Positions 49,585-61,764 of a DNA stretch of 64,000 bases are shown piece after piece. Source of the DNA: Sternotherus odoratus. Its lineage: Eukaryota; Chordata; Testudines; Kinosternidae. Under the pieces are notes generated by a model that saw only the letters and a program-made list of their open reading frames with translations, did not search any database and was not told the DNA's origin. Within the stretch, counting starts at the first letter, position 1, and each line of letters opens with the position of its first letter. The stretch covers positions 34,037,390 to 34,101,389 of the forward strand of contig JAVMKO010000003.1 in assembly GCA_032164245.1 (NCBI GenBank), in the 5' to 3' direction. A program made the position numbers and the translations under genes.

Positions 49585-49796
49585 GTGTCTGCGGTGGAGT
49601 CGTGGCTGGAGGGCTCCGGCACCGAGGGCGGGTTCATGTGCACGGTGCTGGTGTTGCCCCACAAGCCGGACACCACCATGCGCTTCTTAGAGCACGGCGA
49701 GCACTATATAGTGCACGGCGGGGACGCGCTGCTGGCAACCCATGAGCTCTTCCACACCCGCGGTGTCATCCGGCTGTTGGCGGGGGGCCCAGGCAG
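49585..49796 (+). pseudogene. Captured MSH2 exon 1-like segment
   Basis: In one uninterrupted frame this encodes VESWLEGSGTEGGF, then LPHKPDTTMRF, HGEHYIVHGGDALLATHELF and HTRGVI. By recall, residues 3-70 of vertebrate MSH2 (MutS-alpha subunit, mismatch binding domain I) show the same order: E.GF, MPEKPTTTVR, YTAHGEDALLAA, FKTQGVI. Over the 36 residues from KPDTT to GVI about 20 are identical to the human protein. The length (about 212 bp) equals MSH2 exon 1, ending at GGCAG near the expected exon boundary. The initiator ATG is not conserved and no further MSH2 exon follows, so it is a fragment transported by the hAT element. The match is from memory and needs a database search. Confidence 0.75.
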
Positions 49797-49975
49797 GCCC
49801 GGCGACAAGGGGGGATGGACGACTACGGGTACAGCTGTGTACCGGGCCCCGGACTTAAGGGGACCCCCCTTAAGTCCGGGGCCCGGTACAGCTGTAACTG
49901 TAGTACCCCCCTGTCGCCAGCCCTGACAGCATGAGGCTGATGGGAGAGCTTCTCCCCTTGACACAGCTACAGAAT

Positions 49976-52033
49976 GTGGGTTTCTTGCAACACTCTCCCC
50001 AAGAATTCCTGCCTGGGAATATACCACACTGAAAAGATATAAAAAGTATCACAGAGACCATCCATTCCCCAGAGACTGAAAAATCTTTCTCTGCATAAGG
50101 TCGGCTAAACTAGGCTGTGGGGTCTAAAGAATTAAATAGGGCACCTGAATATGCAATTCTGATATTCTTTCACATAGATGTGATAAAGTAATAATCTAAG
50201 GGAATATATACAGAGCTCGGAACCTACACCAACCCAAGCCAAATACAAAATCACCCTTCCATGAACCTCAACTGTTATTGACACTGTTTACTTGCGTTTT
50301 TCCTCTTTCTTGTGCTATAGATTCCTCTGTAACTGGGAATTTTACCAATTAAATTCAGAGAAGAAATATATTTGTGAGAACAGATAGCTAATTGTCCCCT
50401 CTTGACATCTCACCAAATCCAATAGTCAAGAAAAACTAATTTACTCATCTACCTTTCCCTTGTGCTTAAATGCCTACTTTGAAACTATAAACTGAGCTAA
50501 TACATCAACCCAATTGGAAATAAACTGTAATGTCAGAAAATATTTATCCTATTGTTAATGGTTCAAGAAGAAATAGCAACAGACAGTTGAGTTAAAAAAA
50601 AAGACTTTTTAATAATTTGGTTAGTGTATATTTTAATTAACAATGCTAAAGAAGAAATTAAGGCATTCCAAGATACAAAGCTGGATGAATAGGAAACATG
50701 AAGTGATACTCTGACTTGTGTAGGTGACAGATTTATTATCTGCAACCTGATCTATATCCCAAAATTTTGGACTGCCCAAAGGGAAGATGCTAGAAACAGA
50801 AACTGTTCCCTTTTTGGAATCAATCCAGCCCCCTACTACAAGAGAAAACTCATAAATGTGTTGCAAAAATTCCAGTCCATTGTTCTCGCTCTGACTAAGA
50901 GATCCATTTCTATTTACCTGAGGTTCCTAAAACAGAGGTGTCCCAATCCTGACCCAAGAAGATCCTTCCCCTAGATCAAATATAAGATGAAATCCTCACC
51001 ATATCAGAAGACTCCCTGGACAACGAAAGGAAGATAAATTCCACTTTGCTCTAAAGCATAGGAAGACTTAAGTCAATATGTATTGCTAAAATTTCTGTGC
51101 TTTGAAGAAGGCCAGAATTTGGCTCAGAAAGCAGAAATACTTGCCTTTCTAGAATCTTGAACTTCCTTCTAGTTCATATTGTTGTTCTATAAATCCAGAC
51201 CATCATTCTGGACCATCACATTAACATTCTAAATTTAATACATTTAACTTTCATAGATGCTAATATATACTGATTCCAAATAAATACCAAGAAAGATTAT
51301 ACTAGAAATGGGAAAAATAGAGCTTTAACATAGCCTTAAGATAATTGAACTGAGTTACAGGATTTAAAACTAATACATTGTAACTAAATATTTGTGCCTA
51401 AACTGAGTTGCCTGTTTTCACCTAAAGACTAATGAAATAATATTTGCATGTTTGTATATTAAGACTGATCTGTCGCCAACTTACTAAAGCTATTTTGCCA
51501 TTGCTTAAAGAAGTAACCTTGAGCTCATAATGCTCTTGCTGTATATTTCCAAAAATCTGGAGTTGTACTATATGGCATTAGTCTTTGCAAGAATTCACGG
51601 TTTGATGGTTAACTTTTGTTCTATTGTCTTGTCAAAATTGAATTCTTAACTTTAAGAGCTACTGAGAACTAGCAGTTTAATTATATCACTGTTCTACTCT
51701 GCCCTGTGTCTTAAACAGTTATTTCTCTTGCTGATATGCTGTTTTTGCATGTGGGAATGAGAATTGCCTGCTGGTGAGAGAAGCATCCTTCGATCTCTGT
51801 CCATTGTAATATTATAGAATATATGAGTGAGAAAAGCTAACTTCAAAATCTCACTTCAGTCTTTGTATTCTAATATTTACAGCACACATGTACACTTATT
51901 TTAATCATGGGATATGTTTCTATCTACAGTGTTATGTAACATGTTAATAACTTACAGTCTAAATGTGCCTCATTTCCATGGTGGGTGTGGTAAATCACAT
52001 TGCTACAGACTTACTCTTGTTTATTCCAATTAC
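49976..52033. other. AT-rich intronic sequence
   Basis: Nothing recognised in 2 kb. Confidence 0.45.
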
Positions 52034-52036
52034 TAA

Positions 52037-52308
52037 GGCTTATCTACACTTACAGTGCTGCAGTAGTACTGCTGTAACATTTATTGAAGAAAGACACTAA
52101 CTACGCCAATGAGAGAGCTTCTCCCCTCAACATAGGTACTCCACCTCCTAAAAAGGTGGTAGCTATGTCAACAGGAGGTCTCCTGTCAACATAGGGCTTT
52201 CTACCCCAGAAGTTCAAGGTGAAACTGTGTTGCTCAAGGAGAAGGGGGGAAAATCCATACCCCTGAGCAACATAGTTACTGACATAAGACTGTAGTGTAG
52301 CCCAAGCC
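52037..52308. mobile_element. PIF/Harbinger-type MITE, 272 bp, TAA target duplication
   Basis: GGCTTATCTACACTTACAG and CTGTAGTGTAGCCCAAGCC are inverted ends, flanked by TAA (52034-52036 and 52309-52311). Interior motifs GAGAGCTTCTCCCCTCAACA TAGG are shared with the MITE broken at 49153. Confidence 0.88.
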
Positions 52309-52368
52309 TAAAAGTACTGTGTTCCTCTAATTACTTTTCTACATACCAGTCTTCTTAGTGTTCATGCT

Positions 52369-52400
52369 TTGTGTGTGTGTGTGTGTAAGAGTGAGAGAGA
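52369..52400. repeat. Short (TG)n tract followed by GA
   Basis: About nine TG units at 52369-52386 and a short GAGAGAG run. Confidence 0.9.
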
Positions 52401-52583
52401 CTCTCACGGACCTGTTGATGCCGACTGGCATTGGGCACAAGAGTACAAAGGTATTACAGGGATCTCCTGTATCTGGAATCTACACAATATTTCACCAAAC
52501 AGTGTCATGTTAGGTCTCTTAGACAAGCTGCCAGTGGGCTGCCAGCCATCTTGGTTAAAAAACTCTGAGAAGACCTTTGGGTA

Positions 52584-52891
52584 CCGTATTTTTCGTACTA
52601 TAGGATGCTCCGGCCTATAAGACGCCCCCTCGTTTTTCGATAAAAAAGCCGGAACAAAAAAAAAAAAAAAAAAAGCGCCTCGCTCTCCCCGGTTCCCCCC
52701 TGCCCGCGGTGGGGAGGGGGGAACCTCGGCAGCCCGCCCACGGTGGGGAGGGGGGAACCGGGATGCTCCCGGCAGCCTGCCCGCGGCGGGGAGGGGGGAA
52801 CCGGGGCGCACATTCGCCCTATAAGACGCACCAACTTTTTCCCCCCCGCTTTGGGGAAGAAAAAGTGCGTCTTATAGGGCGAAAAATACGG
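52584..52891. mobile_element. MITE with CCGTATTTTTCG ends, second copy, 308 bp
   Basis: CCGTATTTTTCGTACTATAG and CTTATAGGGCGAAAAATACGG are the inverted ends, flanked by TA at 52582-52583 and 52892-52893. After GACGCCCCCTCG an A20-type run and three GGGGAGGGGGGAACC units fill the core. Same family as 22989-23335. Confidence 0.88.
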
Positions 52892-52893
52892 TA

Positions 52894-55650
52894 AATAGTA
52901 TCTTATTAGACAAGAGAACATCTTGTTAATTAAGTTTGGGCTCTGGAACATGTAATATGATTTTGTTTTATGCATAACTCTTATTTTCCAGTATTTCTGC
53001 TTGCCAACACTAGAATCTATAAGCTTTATTGAACAAAATTATTCTTGTTTTTGTTATAAACAAATTCTGCATGCTAAGCAGAACTGTGATCCAGAGTGTA
53101 ACTGGTATCTGGGATGTACTTTTTCTCTGGGACCAGAGGATCTGGAATTTGTGTGAGTGGCAGTTCAGGAGGCACTTCAGGGAGACACCTGGAGGACTCA
53201 GGAATTGTAATGTATCTATCACTAACCCACAAAGAGATGGCAGAGCCTGTGTAGGCTGAGAAGAGAAGTGCTTGTGTTGCTTGTGGCTGGTACAGTCAGG
53301 AAACTGACTCCTGGCAGGCACAGACAAACGTTCCTCACGCTAAGGCTTGGTGGTAATGAGGTACCTCACAACTCTGAGTGCACCACCTCACAAAGTGTGC
53401 TTTGTTTCTGACCATTTGTATCTAAAAAGTTTGTTTTCCCTCTAATTCAAATTAACTAAAAGATAAAAGCACCTCTTCACACCTAACCCGTTTTCTAAAC
53501 TTCTCACGTTGCAACAATTTAAACATCAACTTATATACTATTTGTTTAGAATCTTTCACCATTTCAAAAATTTAGACCATTAACTCCACCAAACCAGAGC
53601 TATTCTTAGCTGTTCTGCACTGTTGTATAATAATCGCACTGAGTGATTCTCATACTCCTGCTTTTGTGTGTTAATGCAACAATTTCCAGCTAGGCATGTG
53701 TCTCTGAACACTGATTAAACTTGAGCCGTAATTGTCACAAGCTTGAATTTAAAAAAAACAATAAAAAACTTATACTTGGTCCTAGAATTTTAGCTTCTTA
53801 AGACAGATCTAAGAAGATTGTTTATGAGTCTAGTTTAAGTTGGTATTATAGTATAGCATCAAGCATATATCATAATCAGCTTAAGAGTTATAATTTTTTT
53901 AGTTTAAGACTTTTTTGGTATTGAGTTACAGTGCTGTTGCCTAGTTTCCCTTTATTCAATTGCCCTTGGCTATTTGATAGTATTTTACTTGTGTGTTTAT
54001 TGAATTATTAATGATACTTAACCATTAGCCTCTTTCAACAGGAGACAAATATCCTTTGATATGTTTAATGTCTTGAGTAATTGATTGAATAGCATGGTTG
54101 TTGATATTATGGGGTTTTGAGTTTTACCCTTTATGATACCAATTTTATCACAATTTTGATGTGATTTTCTTATGTTTTAATATTTCATAGTTGATTAGAA
54201 GTTGGTTGTAAATATTACTATCTTGTATAAGTCATTATTTACCTTTCATTTTATATATTTAACTCATGTGCACAATCATTATAGATTGATTTGTCTACTG
54301 ATTTTATCTTGGTATTTTAGTGACTTAAATAAACATATTATTTATTTCAATCAGGTTCAATTGTTTATTGTGAGTGCATTAAAAGAACTCCTATAACTAA
54401 AATAGTGAGAGTCACATTCCCTGAGATGATCTCATGAATAATCAATATCAATAAATATATTTTTGTTTTCCCTGAATTAATTTTATGGAAAGCAATTAGT
54501 TAATAATTCAATCTAATTAATTTTTGTTTATTATTATTCAGGATTTTTTTTAAAAGAATTATTAAATTCCCATTTCCATCCCACAAGGCACTCACCTAAA
54601 AGAAAACAAAATTTGTTCCCAGAGCCATAAATATATCGCCAACAGTCTATAAAAGATTAATGATAGTTATGTTTAGCTATCCTCTTCCCAGAGATTTCAA
54701 TTTAGTGATAATTCTCTTTCTCCCTGCTAGTAAAGTCTGTTCCAACCAAAATCCTGAGCATCAATTTTGGCCCAAATTCTGGTCTCAGTTACCCAGCTAT
54801 AAATCCTACAAAATTGTTGACTTCAGTGGAATTGCAATAATTATAAAATGTTAGGGAAGTTATTGCTGGGTCATCCCTGTTTCAGGCACAACACTGACAT
54901 TTTTAATACATAAACATATACACATTCATATTTATATTTTTCACCAAAGCCAGTTAAATTCAGAGTATTAAAGTGCTATTCTACTCTGAAAAGTTACTAT
55001 ATAAAACAGTAACTTCTTACTCAATGTATCTTCTCCCTATGTATATCATATCTCCATGACTGTTAGGACAAAATGGTATATTTATTGGTCTTCACTTTCT
55101 TTGGTGCTATGGATCCAATAAATTTAAAAGGGAACGAACTGGCTTCTACTACGGTATGCTTTTAAAAATCACAATTCTTACTAAGTTTCAACCTGTACAA
55201 GCATGCTCATTGAAACAGATTTGCCCAGTTTGTACAAAGGGCACAATTTGAACTGTGTCTAATGCTGTTGCACAGATAGCACCCAAGTGCAATTTTTATC
55301 TGCAGGGATGATACTCAAGGAGAGAATGCAGTGTGACTCTCAGGTCCCAAGTTGAGCTGTCTAAATAAAAAGCTAAAACTCTTCTAACACCCAGTGTATG
55401 TAAAGTAGCTTCCCCATTCTGTATGTGAGTCTTGGAAAGAAAATCAATACAAAAATCACGGTAAAAACCCTGGGCGTGTATAAAGAATTACTTAGATTTA
55501 TGAAAAACAGTAAATGGTGCATCAGCCACTAACATATGCAATTCACTTATATGCCTTGCAGAAGTGATAGCTATCCAAAAGAGATATTGTAATAGACAGG
55601 CACACCAAATACAGTTGACCAAAGATTCAAATGGAGATTGAGATGACATA
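52894..55650. other. AT-rich intronic sequence
   Basis: No gene recognised in 2.7 kb. A plus-strand frame at 53029-53259 has no domain features. Confidence 0.45.
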
Positions 55651-55663
55651 CAAGAAATACAAG

Positions 55664-55818
55664 AATCAGAGAGAATCAGAGAGGTAGCCGTGTTAGTCTG
55701 GAATAGCAGAGGTAACAAAGAGTCCTGTGGCACCTTAAAGACTAACTATAAAGTTTTGAAGCATAAGCTTTCGTGGGCTAATACCCACTTCGTCGGATGC
55801 TAGCAGATTTGTCAGATG
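55664..55818 (-). mobile_element. Short Penelope-like terminal fragment, 155 bp
   Basis: AGGTAGCCGTGTTAGTCTGG, GTGGCACCTTAAAGACTAAC and GCATAAGCTTTCGTGGGCTA are the terminal text also found at 25868-26874. The insertion has a 13-bp target duplication CAAGAAATACAAG (55651-55663 and 55819-55831). Only the terminal region was inserted. No coding part. Confidence 0.85.
55758..55800 (-). ncRNA. Hammerhead-like motif in the Penelope fragment
   Basis: Minus strand: CCGACGA, stem GTGGG/CCCAC with loop, GAAA, then GC-TTAT-GC and TT. This has the order of a minimal type I hammerhead (CUGANGA, stem II, GAAA, short stem III, UH), but the first box reads CC instead of CU and no convincing stem I is seen. 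Known Penelope-like elements carry hammerhead motifs; activity here is doubtful. Confidence 0.35.
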
Positions 55819-55831
55819 CAAGAAATACAAG

Positions 55832-56470
55832 GTGACATAAAAGACATACAAAACAAGACATACAAAATGACATACAAGATGTCATACATACAAGACGTAC
55901 AAGATGACATACAGTGTCTTAATGGAGGATAAATTATTAAGGCACTTAAGATCCTTTAACTATACCATTAGTAAAACTTGGTTTACCATCTACAGACCCG
56001 TACACTGATATGACTGAGAGGGTAATCCTCACTGAGCTCCTTTCTTATGATAAAATAAATATTTTAATATAAGCAATTAGTGCTGTAGATGGATCGATAA
56101 ACACAAAAATCCACATTAAAAATTGATATCTTGTAACAAGAAGTCCAATACTAATCGTAGAGCTTGATTAACCCTCTGGGCAGGTGAATTAAGTCCAGGT
56201 ATCACTGTTGTCTGGCCCATGCTGGTACTATTAAAAGAACCATGGCTTTGTTTTGTTTTATTTTGTTCATCACTCTTTGAATTGGAGGAAACGGGGGAAA
56301 TACATACTTCAAGCACTGATCCCAACTTATTAGAAACAAATCCAATATCCTGTGTCTCTCTGCTGTCACAAAAAAGAAATCAATACTTCCCGTTGTTGCT
56401 GGGGGTAAAAAAATATATTATTAAATTCCCCTACAACCTGAAGAGGTGGGTTACTACTTTGTTATTCAAA
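55832..56470. other. Intronic sequence with a short GACATACAA-type repeat
   Basis: At 55835-55915 the motif ACATACAA(A/G)ATG is repeated irregularly about six times; the array also extends to the left of the Penelope insert at 55640. Otherwise nothing recognised. Confidence 0.5.
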
Positions 56471-57218
56471 GGGTATGTCTTCACTACAGCAGTAGGTCGA
56501 TTTCCCTTAAGTCGATTTTCTAAAATAGACTTTAGAAAATCGACTTAGTGCGTCCCCACAAAGGACAGCAGGTTGATAGTGTCTGTCCTTAAGCTTTTGC
56601 AGGGGTCAACATAGCCAGCATTGCACTGTGGGTAGGTATCCCACAGTGCCGGGAGTCCCCAGATGGCACCACCTTTTGGGGCAGCCAGGCACGCTTCCCA
56701 GGGGACCAGCCCCAGTCTGAGCAGCTCCGTGGCCCCCATGCCCGCCCGAGCAGCCCCGCGCCGGCTCCCCCCCCTGCTCGGACAGGGAGGATCCGGCACG
56801 GGGCTGCTCGGGAGGGGGGGAGCTGGCGCGGGGCTGCTCGGGTGGGCGGGGGGGTCGGCACGGGGCTGCTCGGGCAGGCGGGGGTCCAGCGTGGGGCTGC
56901 TCGGGTGGGCGGGGGAGCTGGCGCGGGGCTGCTCGGGCAGGCGGGGGTCTGGCGCGGGGCTGCTCGGGCGGGCGGGGGGGGGGGGTCCGCGGAGCTGCTC
57001 GGCAGGTCGGAGGCTTAAAGTCCCATGCATCCTCACTAGATCACAATCGACCCAGAGAGAGGTCGATTTCAGCTACTCCTCTCGTTAGGGAGGAGTACAG
57101 AAGTCGATTTTAAGGTCTCCTTAAATCGACTTTAAGGGCATGCATATGAGGACGGGTACAGGTTTAAATCGACTTTAGCTTGCTAAAGTCGACGTTAAGC
57201 CCTAGTGGGGACCAGGCC
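56471..57218. mobile_element. MITE with GTCGATTT-rich ends, 748 bp
   Basis: GGGTATGTCTTCACTAC at the left and CTAGTGGGGACCAGGCC at the right are imperfect inverted ends, flanked by AAA on both sides. AAGTCGATTTT / AAAATCGACTT motifs recur near both termini and allow extensive pairing. The core is a GC-rich tandem array. Confidence 0.75.
56793..56990. repeat. GGGGCTGCTCGGG minisatellite, six units
   Basis: Units of about 31-33 bp carry GGGGCTGCTCGGG followed by AGGCGGGGGT or GGGCGGGGG. It explains the overlapping open frames on both strands at 56545-57088. Confidence 0.9.
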
Positions 57219-57221
57219 AAA

Positions 57222-58765
57222 GACTACTCAGGCATTTGACAGGTCAACCTGCTCAAATGATCTGTGAAGGTGTTTCCCCTAACCACCATCATATTTGAAT
57301 TGCTTTTTGGTGATCATCCTATTCTATACATCACTCTCTAAGTACTTTGCATAATTGTAGGGATTGAGCCTCACCTTGTTTGTTCACATAAGACAATGCC
57401 ATTATATTATCTGTTGGCACTTGAACTACCCTATGTTTGACCTGAGCCAGAAATGACTTGAGAGCCAACCTGACTGCTCTCAGCTAAAGATATGCAGATT
57501 CTTTTCTTCTGGAGATCAATGAGGTCTGACTGATTGTTTTTTAAATGGGCTTCTCCTCCCAGTGTAGATGTATTGCAGGTAAATATTACTGACATTGGAG
57601 GGAAATTGAAAGATATCCCTTTCATTACATTTGGAGTGCTTGCCCATCACATCAGTGTTGTTAACACCTGCTGTGGAATTACCAATTTGCGATGCATGCT
57701 GTCTAAACCTGGTTTCTAATTTTTCACTAACTGCTGTTGCAGGTCTCTCATTGGAAAATGAGCATATGGGGATACTGATGGGGTTGATGCCAAGAGACCC
57801 ATTAACCTGAGAGAAAAAAGGAGAATTTCTGTTTTGGGGACCAGAGAAGGAAATGTACAAACAATTTTATTTTTATAACCCTCTCTTCTGAGAGAAATGC
57901 TTTTACTATATAATTAAATCTAGCATGGGCCCTCATGAAAGGGATTCTCTGGGTTGGATTTAGGACCATTTTTTCCCCTCCAATTTATGAATAATCCTAG
58001 GCTGGCAAAAAGTAAACATTTGTTTCACATGTAACAGAATTTCATCCACCAACCGTGCTTTTATTAGTCAGGGGTCTAGGTGAGGATATACGTACATCCC
58101 CTCCTCTTAGGTACACTGTGACTACAGACAGAAATTTGTATACAACCTCAGAACTGTGGAAAAACTAAAGGTCAGGACCTCACACAGCATAAAACACTGA
58201 TATTTTCAATGACCAGTTCTTATTGGAAAAAAAACCAGCTTCAGAGCTGCAAACTAACCCTGGAAAGAAAGAAAGAAAGAAAAAGGATTATAGAAGTCAG
58301 AGATGATATGGGGAAATAAAACTTTTTTATACAGATATTTAATTTTCTGAGATCCAAAATGGCACAATGATGCCTCATATTTTTATTTTTTTTGGAACTG
58401 GAAAATAATGTGAATAAAAACCTTTTCATTTGTGTTCATGAGGCACTGTCTCTATTGCTCCAGAAATTGTAACTGAAATTGAAACTCATTTCTAAGCAAA
58501 TTAAGATGAACCTGTTCTCTGATGAGGAATGAAACAGAGGGGAGAGGAGGGCAAGGAGTTATTGGGAGGGACGGTTTTGAACTGTATCAAAAAAATAACT
58601 ACATGCAATAATCTTCAGAATCCACCTGTCTGATATTAATTCCCACTGATGGTAAAAGGGGTCAAATAGTATAGATGTATAGCTGACTGATCTATAGTTC
58701 TCTGTCCTTATGTCGAGTTTGAGACCTTGCAGGAATCACGAGAGGAGGAGGATGTTTTCTCCTCT
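57222..58765. other. Intronic sequence
   Basis: No gene recognised. A (GAAA)n run of five units lies at 58264-58283. Confidence 0.45.
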
Positions 58766-59027
58766 GCCCTGGTCTAGAGTGCGGGGGAGGAGGATCGACC
58801 TGATACGCAACTCCAGCTATAGGAATAGAGTAGCTGAAGTCAAGGTATTTAGATCGACTTACCACAGCATCTTTGTAGTGCTGAGTCGACTGCTGCTGCT
58901 CCCCCATCGACTCATGGTGGAGGAGGTGACAGGAAAGTGCTCAGGGATTGTTTTATCGTGTCTAGACTAGATGTGATAAATTGACCCCCGGTAGATTGAT
59001 TGCTACCCGCCAATCATCTAGACCATG
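58766..59027. mobile_element. MITE-like element with GGTCTAGA ends
   Basis: CCCTGGTCTAGAGTGCGGG at the left and CCCGCCAATCATCTAGACCATG at the right are imperfect inverted ends. ATCGAC/GTCGA motifs inside resemble those of 56471-57218. Target duplication not clear. Confidence 0.6.
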
Positions 59028-59076
59028 TTTCCCTATCTTGTTTATGAGACTGTTATGTTAGGTAGGACTGTGTTAT

Positions 59077-59127
59077 AGTTATGTTATGTTATGTTACATA
59101 ACTGTTATGTTATGTTATGTTATGTAG
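59077..59127. repeat. (ATGTT)n pentanucleotide repeat, duplicated block
   Basis: Two ATGTT runs are separated by ACATAACTG; the flanking GTAGGACTGTGT is also duplicated (59062 and 59124), so a larger segment was copied. Confidence 0.85.
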
Positions 59128-60915
59128 GACTGTGTCAAAAAAGCCTTATACAGGATATTACTTTAGATCCTTTCAAGTTGGACTATCTTCTTCTAATCCT
59201 TTTATGCAGCTGGAGATAAAAGTAGAGTTTTAGAGGAGGAAGATGCCTTGGAATGCTTCAGCAGGATACTGAGAGGAACAGAAACTCCATTAGAGGCAGG
59301 AAAATACTAGTCACTTCTAACATAACCATATAATTATTTGTCTAGGTTAGTTTTGAACTGAGTGCACCCCACTGCACCTCAACAGGTACATCCATATTGT
59401 AGTATAATGGAGAAGTGAGACTCCTTAGAAAGGGTTTGTTCAAAGGGGACTACAGAATGTTTGCTACAGAAGATACAATTATCTAAGATTTACAGAAATG
59501 GCACAGTTTTTGAGCACCACAAATCCACTTAGACTTTTACAAGCATCTTTCCACAAGTAATTGCATTTCCACCCAATAAAGCATTATTTGTAAGAAAACA
59601 GATATTACATTGCATATGTTCTTACTTGTTTGTTAGAACAAATAGATTTTGAAATTTTATGATTGTTGAAATGAAAATAAAATATATGCCTCAAACTGAG
59701 GAAGATAAGAGGAAATACAAAAGTAAAAAGGGAAATCCTTTTAAAAATATATAAAACAACAAAAAAAGGAAATATATTAGCCATCATGCCCATTATTAAA
59801 TGTGTCCTGGAGTAGCAATAAAATATATGGAAAATAAAGTGACATATAAATGAAGTAACTGACAGCACAGTAGCCATGGAACAGATGAGTTCAATACACC
59901 AATATATCCTCAGCAGACATCAGGTAGTTCAGTAGAAAAATAAACTTGAGACAAGTAACATGCTAGCCTTCTCAGGGTTCAGAGATATAAAACTCTTGTA
60001 GCAATTTTATCAACTACATGAAAACATGATTTGGGATATTTGGACTGATACACAACTTGTATTCCTATTCCCTCACTTTTTGAGGATTCATACTCAGAAT
60101 AGTAGGTGCTGAATCTTAAGTAAATGTTACCTTGTTTTTTCCTAATTTTTTGGAGGGTAGTAAGGCGAGTGATAGGATTAAGGAGAAACAAACAAAAAGA
60201 AATAAGAACAGGGAAGAGACAAGAAGATAAAAAGTAGAAAGTTTGCTTTAACTTGCTATTTAGGATCTGTCATAGGGTTGCTGCCGTTTTAGTGTGATTT
60301 GGACCCAGATCCCTTTGTGATTAATGAACTGCTGTGAGACCACAAAGAAAGTGGTGATTTGAATATCACTTGGTCCTCAACAAAGCCAGCAATTATATCC
60401 AACTGGAGAGCTGCCAAGAGAAGGTAGGCTCCTGCAGGAGTCTCCAGGTCAGGGGAAAGAATCCAGTTTATAGAAGATGCAGAAGCAGACGATCTGCAGA
60501 ATGCAACCCTGTAGGTGTTAAAGGAACCCAGGGGTCAGGGGAAAAGACATAGATTATTAGTTGAGCGTGTCTTAAATAGTTTTATTTTGAAGAAATAAAA
60601 CTGAAGCCTTGAAGAAAGTGAGCTGAAGTCCTATGTGTTCTTTGGTGAATAAGCCAGTAACATAACCCACTGGCCCTTAATCAATTGCTAATAGCTTGAT
60701 TACCCATTTCTCTAATCTGCAGAAACCTACAATGCTGCTGTCTGTTAAAGGTAATCTCCAGAGAATCGAAGAATTTTTCTAACCATCCAAAGCATGTGTC
60801 AGGATTGCCTCCCTACTCTGAACTCTAGGGTACAGACGTGGGGACCCACATGAAAATACTCCCTAACCTTATTTTACCAGCTTAGGTTAAAACTTCCCTG
60901 TAAGCGAGCAGACAC
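59128..60915. other. AT-rich intronic sequence
   Basis: Nothing recognised. Confidence 0.45.
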
Positions 60916-61560
60916 TCACCCCGGCGGCGCCTCCTGCTGGTCATCTGAGGAATCAGCTCTCCAGCCTCCGGAGCGCCCTCTGCCAGCCGATGTCCCACTC
61001 CTACTCTGGCCCCGTGTCCCTTCCGGACCCTGGTGCCCTCTAGCTGAGGGTGCTGCACCCCTGCAGAACCCCCTCAAGTCTAAGGGTCTCCCCTCCCCAG
61101 GGAACCCTCCAACCACTATCCCCACCTTGCCTCAGACTTGGCCACTGCCAGTCACCACTTGCCCCCACTCACTGGGACAGACTGCAGTATCATGGCCTCT
61201 CATCACCGGCAAGGGGGGGGTTGGCCTGCTGTTTCTAATTCTAGCCCTGGGCTGCCTCCCTGCAACCCCAGTACCCCTGGGTCGGGCCCGCTGTCAGGCC
61301 CTGCAACCTGGGGCTCCCAGGCTAGAGCCTCCCCAGCTCCTACCACCTGGCCCCCGCCCTGCACCAGTCTAGGTACCCTGTTCAGGCTCCCCGCAGCTAG
61401 GCCTGTCTTTCTCTGGAGACAGAGGAGACTGACTCTCACTAGGCCCCTGCCTCTCAGCCTTTATACAGGCCTGAGTGTGTTTGGGGCATGGCCACCCAGC
61501 TGAGCCTACTCCCTAATCAGGCTGGGAGTTTGCTGGCTCCCGGCCACAACCTCTTCCCTG
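60916..61560 (-). repeat. GC-moderate dispersed repeat with TATA box, minus strand
   Basis: The reverse complement matches 34080-34720 block by block (AGGAGCTGGGG, TACTGGGGTTGCAGGGAGGC AGCCCAGG, CCCCCTTGCCGGTGATGAG, CAGTCTGTCCCAGTGAGTGG, CAGATGACCAGCAGGAGGCG CC). It begins upstream with CCTGTATAAAGGCTGAGAGG (61460 region). A TATA box followed by non-coding text would fit an LTR, but TG/CA ends and target duplication were not identified. Proline-rich frames on both strands are not genes. Confidence 0.65.
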
Positions 61561-61764
61561 GGCTCTTTCCAGCCCCTTCCGGTAGGGGGCAGGTGGTCAC
61601 CCCAACACATTCCCCAAGACACAAGGTTCTCCTGTGTCTGGAAGAGGAACCACCAACAAGTATTACCGCAAGAACTAGGGCAGGGCCACTTGAAGGCCCC
61701 TCTCTTTCCAAAAATCCCCGTAAGCCTATACTTCCCTCCCTGGGAAAGGCTTGAGAAAAATCTC

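Larger units (their letters stand above)
49153..49925 (+). mobile_element. hAT-type Pack-MITE carrying an MSH2 exon-1-like segment, 773 bp
   Basis: It begins CAGGGCCGGCGACAGAAATT and ends CCCTGTCGCCAGCCCTG, with a perfect 8-bp target duplication ACAGCATG (49145-49152 and 49926-49933). A subterminal palindrome (GGTACAGCTGT, CCGGACTTAAGGGG and its complement) occupies 49827-49905. The ends are shared with 16155-16498 and 36956-37381, but the middle differs: a duplicated C-rich block (49373-49570) followed by a coding-like segment resembling MSH2 exon 1. Confidence 0.9.
49031..49975. mobile_element. Older PIF/Harbinger-like MITE interrupted by a hAT insertion
   Basis: AAGGTCATATCTATACTGCC, GCTTATGTTGGCAAAATGTA TGTC and CCTGAGCGACATAAGTTCCA (49031-49152) continue after the hAT element with GGCTGATGGGAGAGCTTCTC CCC (49936-49958) and AGCTACAGAATGTGG. 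Together they match a common turtle MITE of the ACATAAG/GGGAGAGCTTCTC type (compare 52037-52308). The right terminus is decayed. Confidence 0.6.

Noticed and set aside
49133..49690. 185-codon frame through the hAT element
   Set aside because: It starts outside the transposon and follows a different reading frame from the MSH2-like segment; the GC-rich core keeps several frames open.
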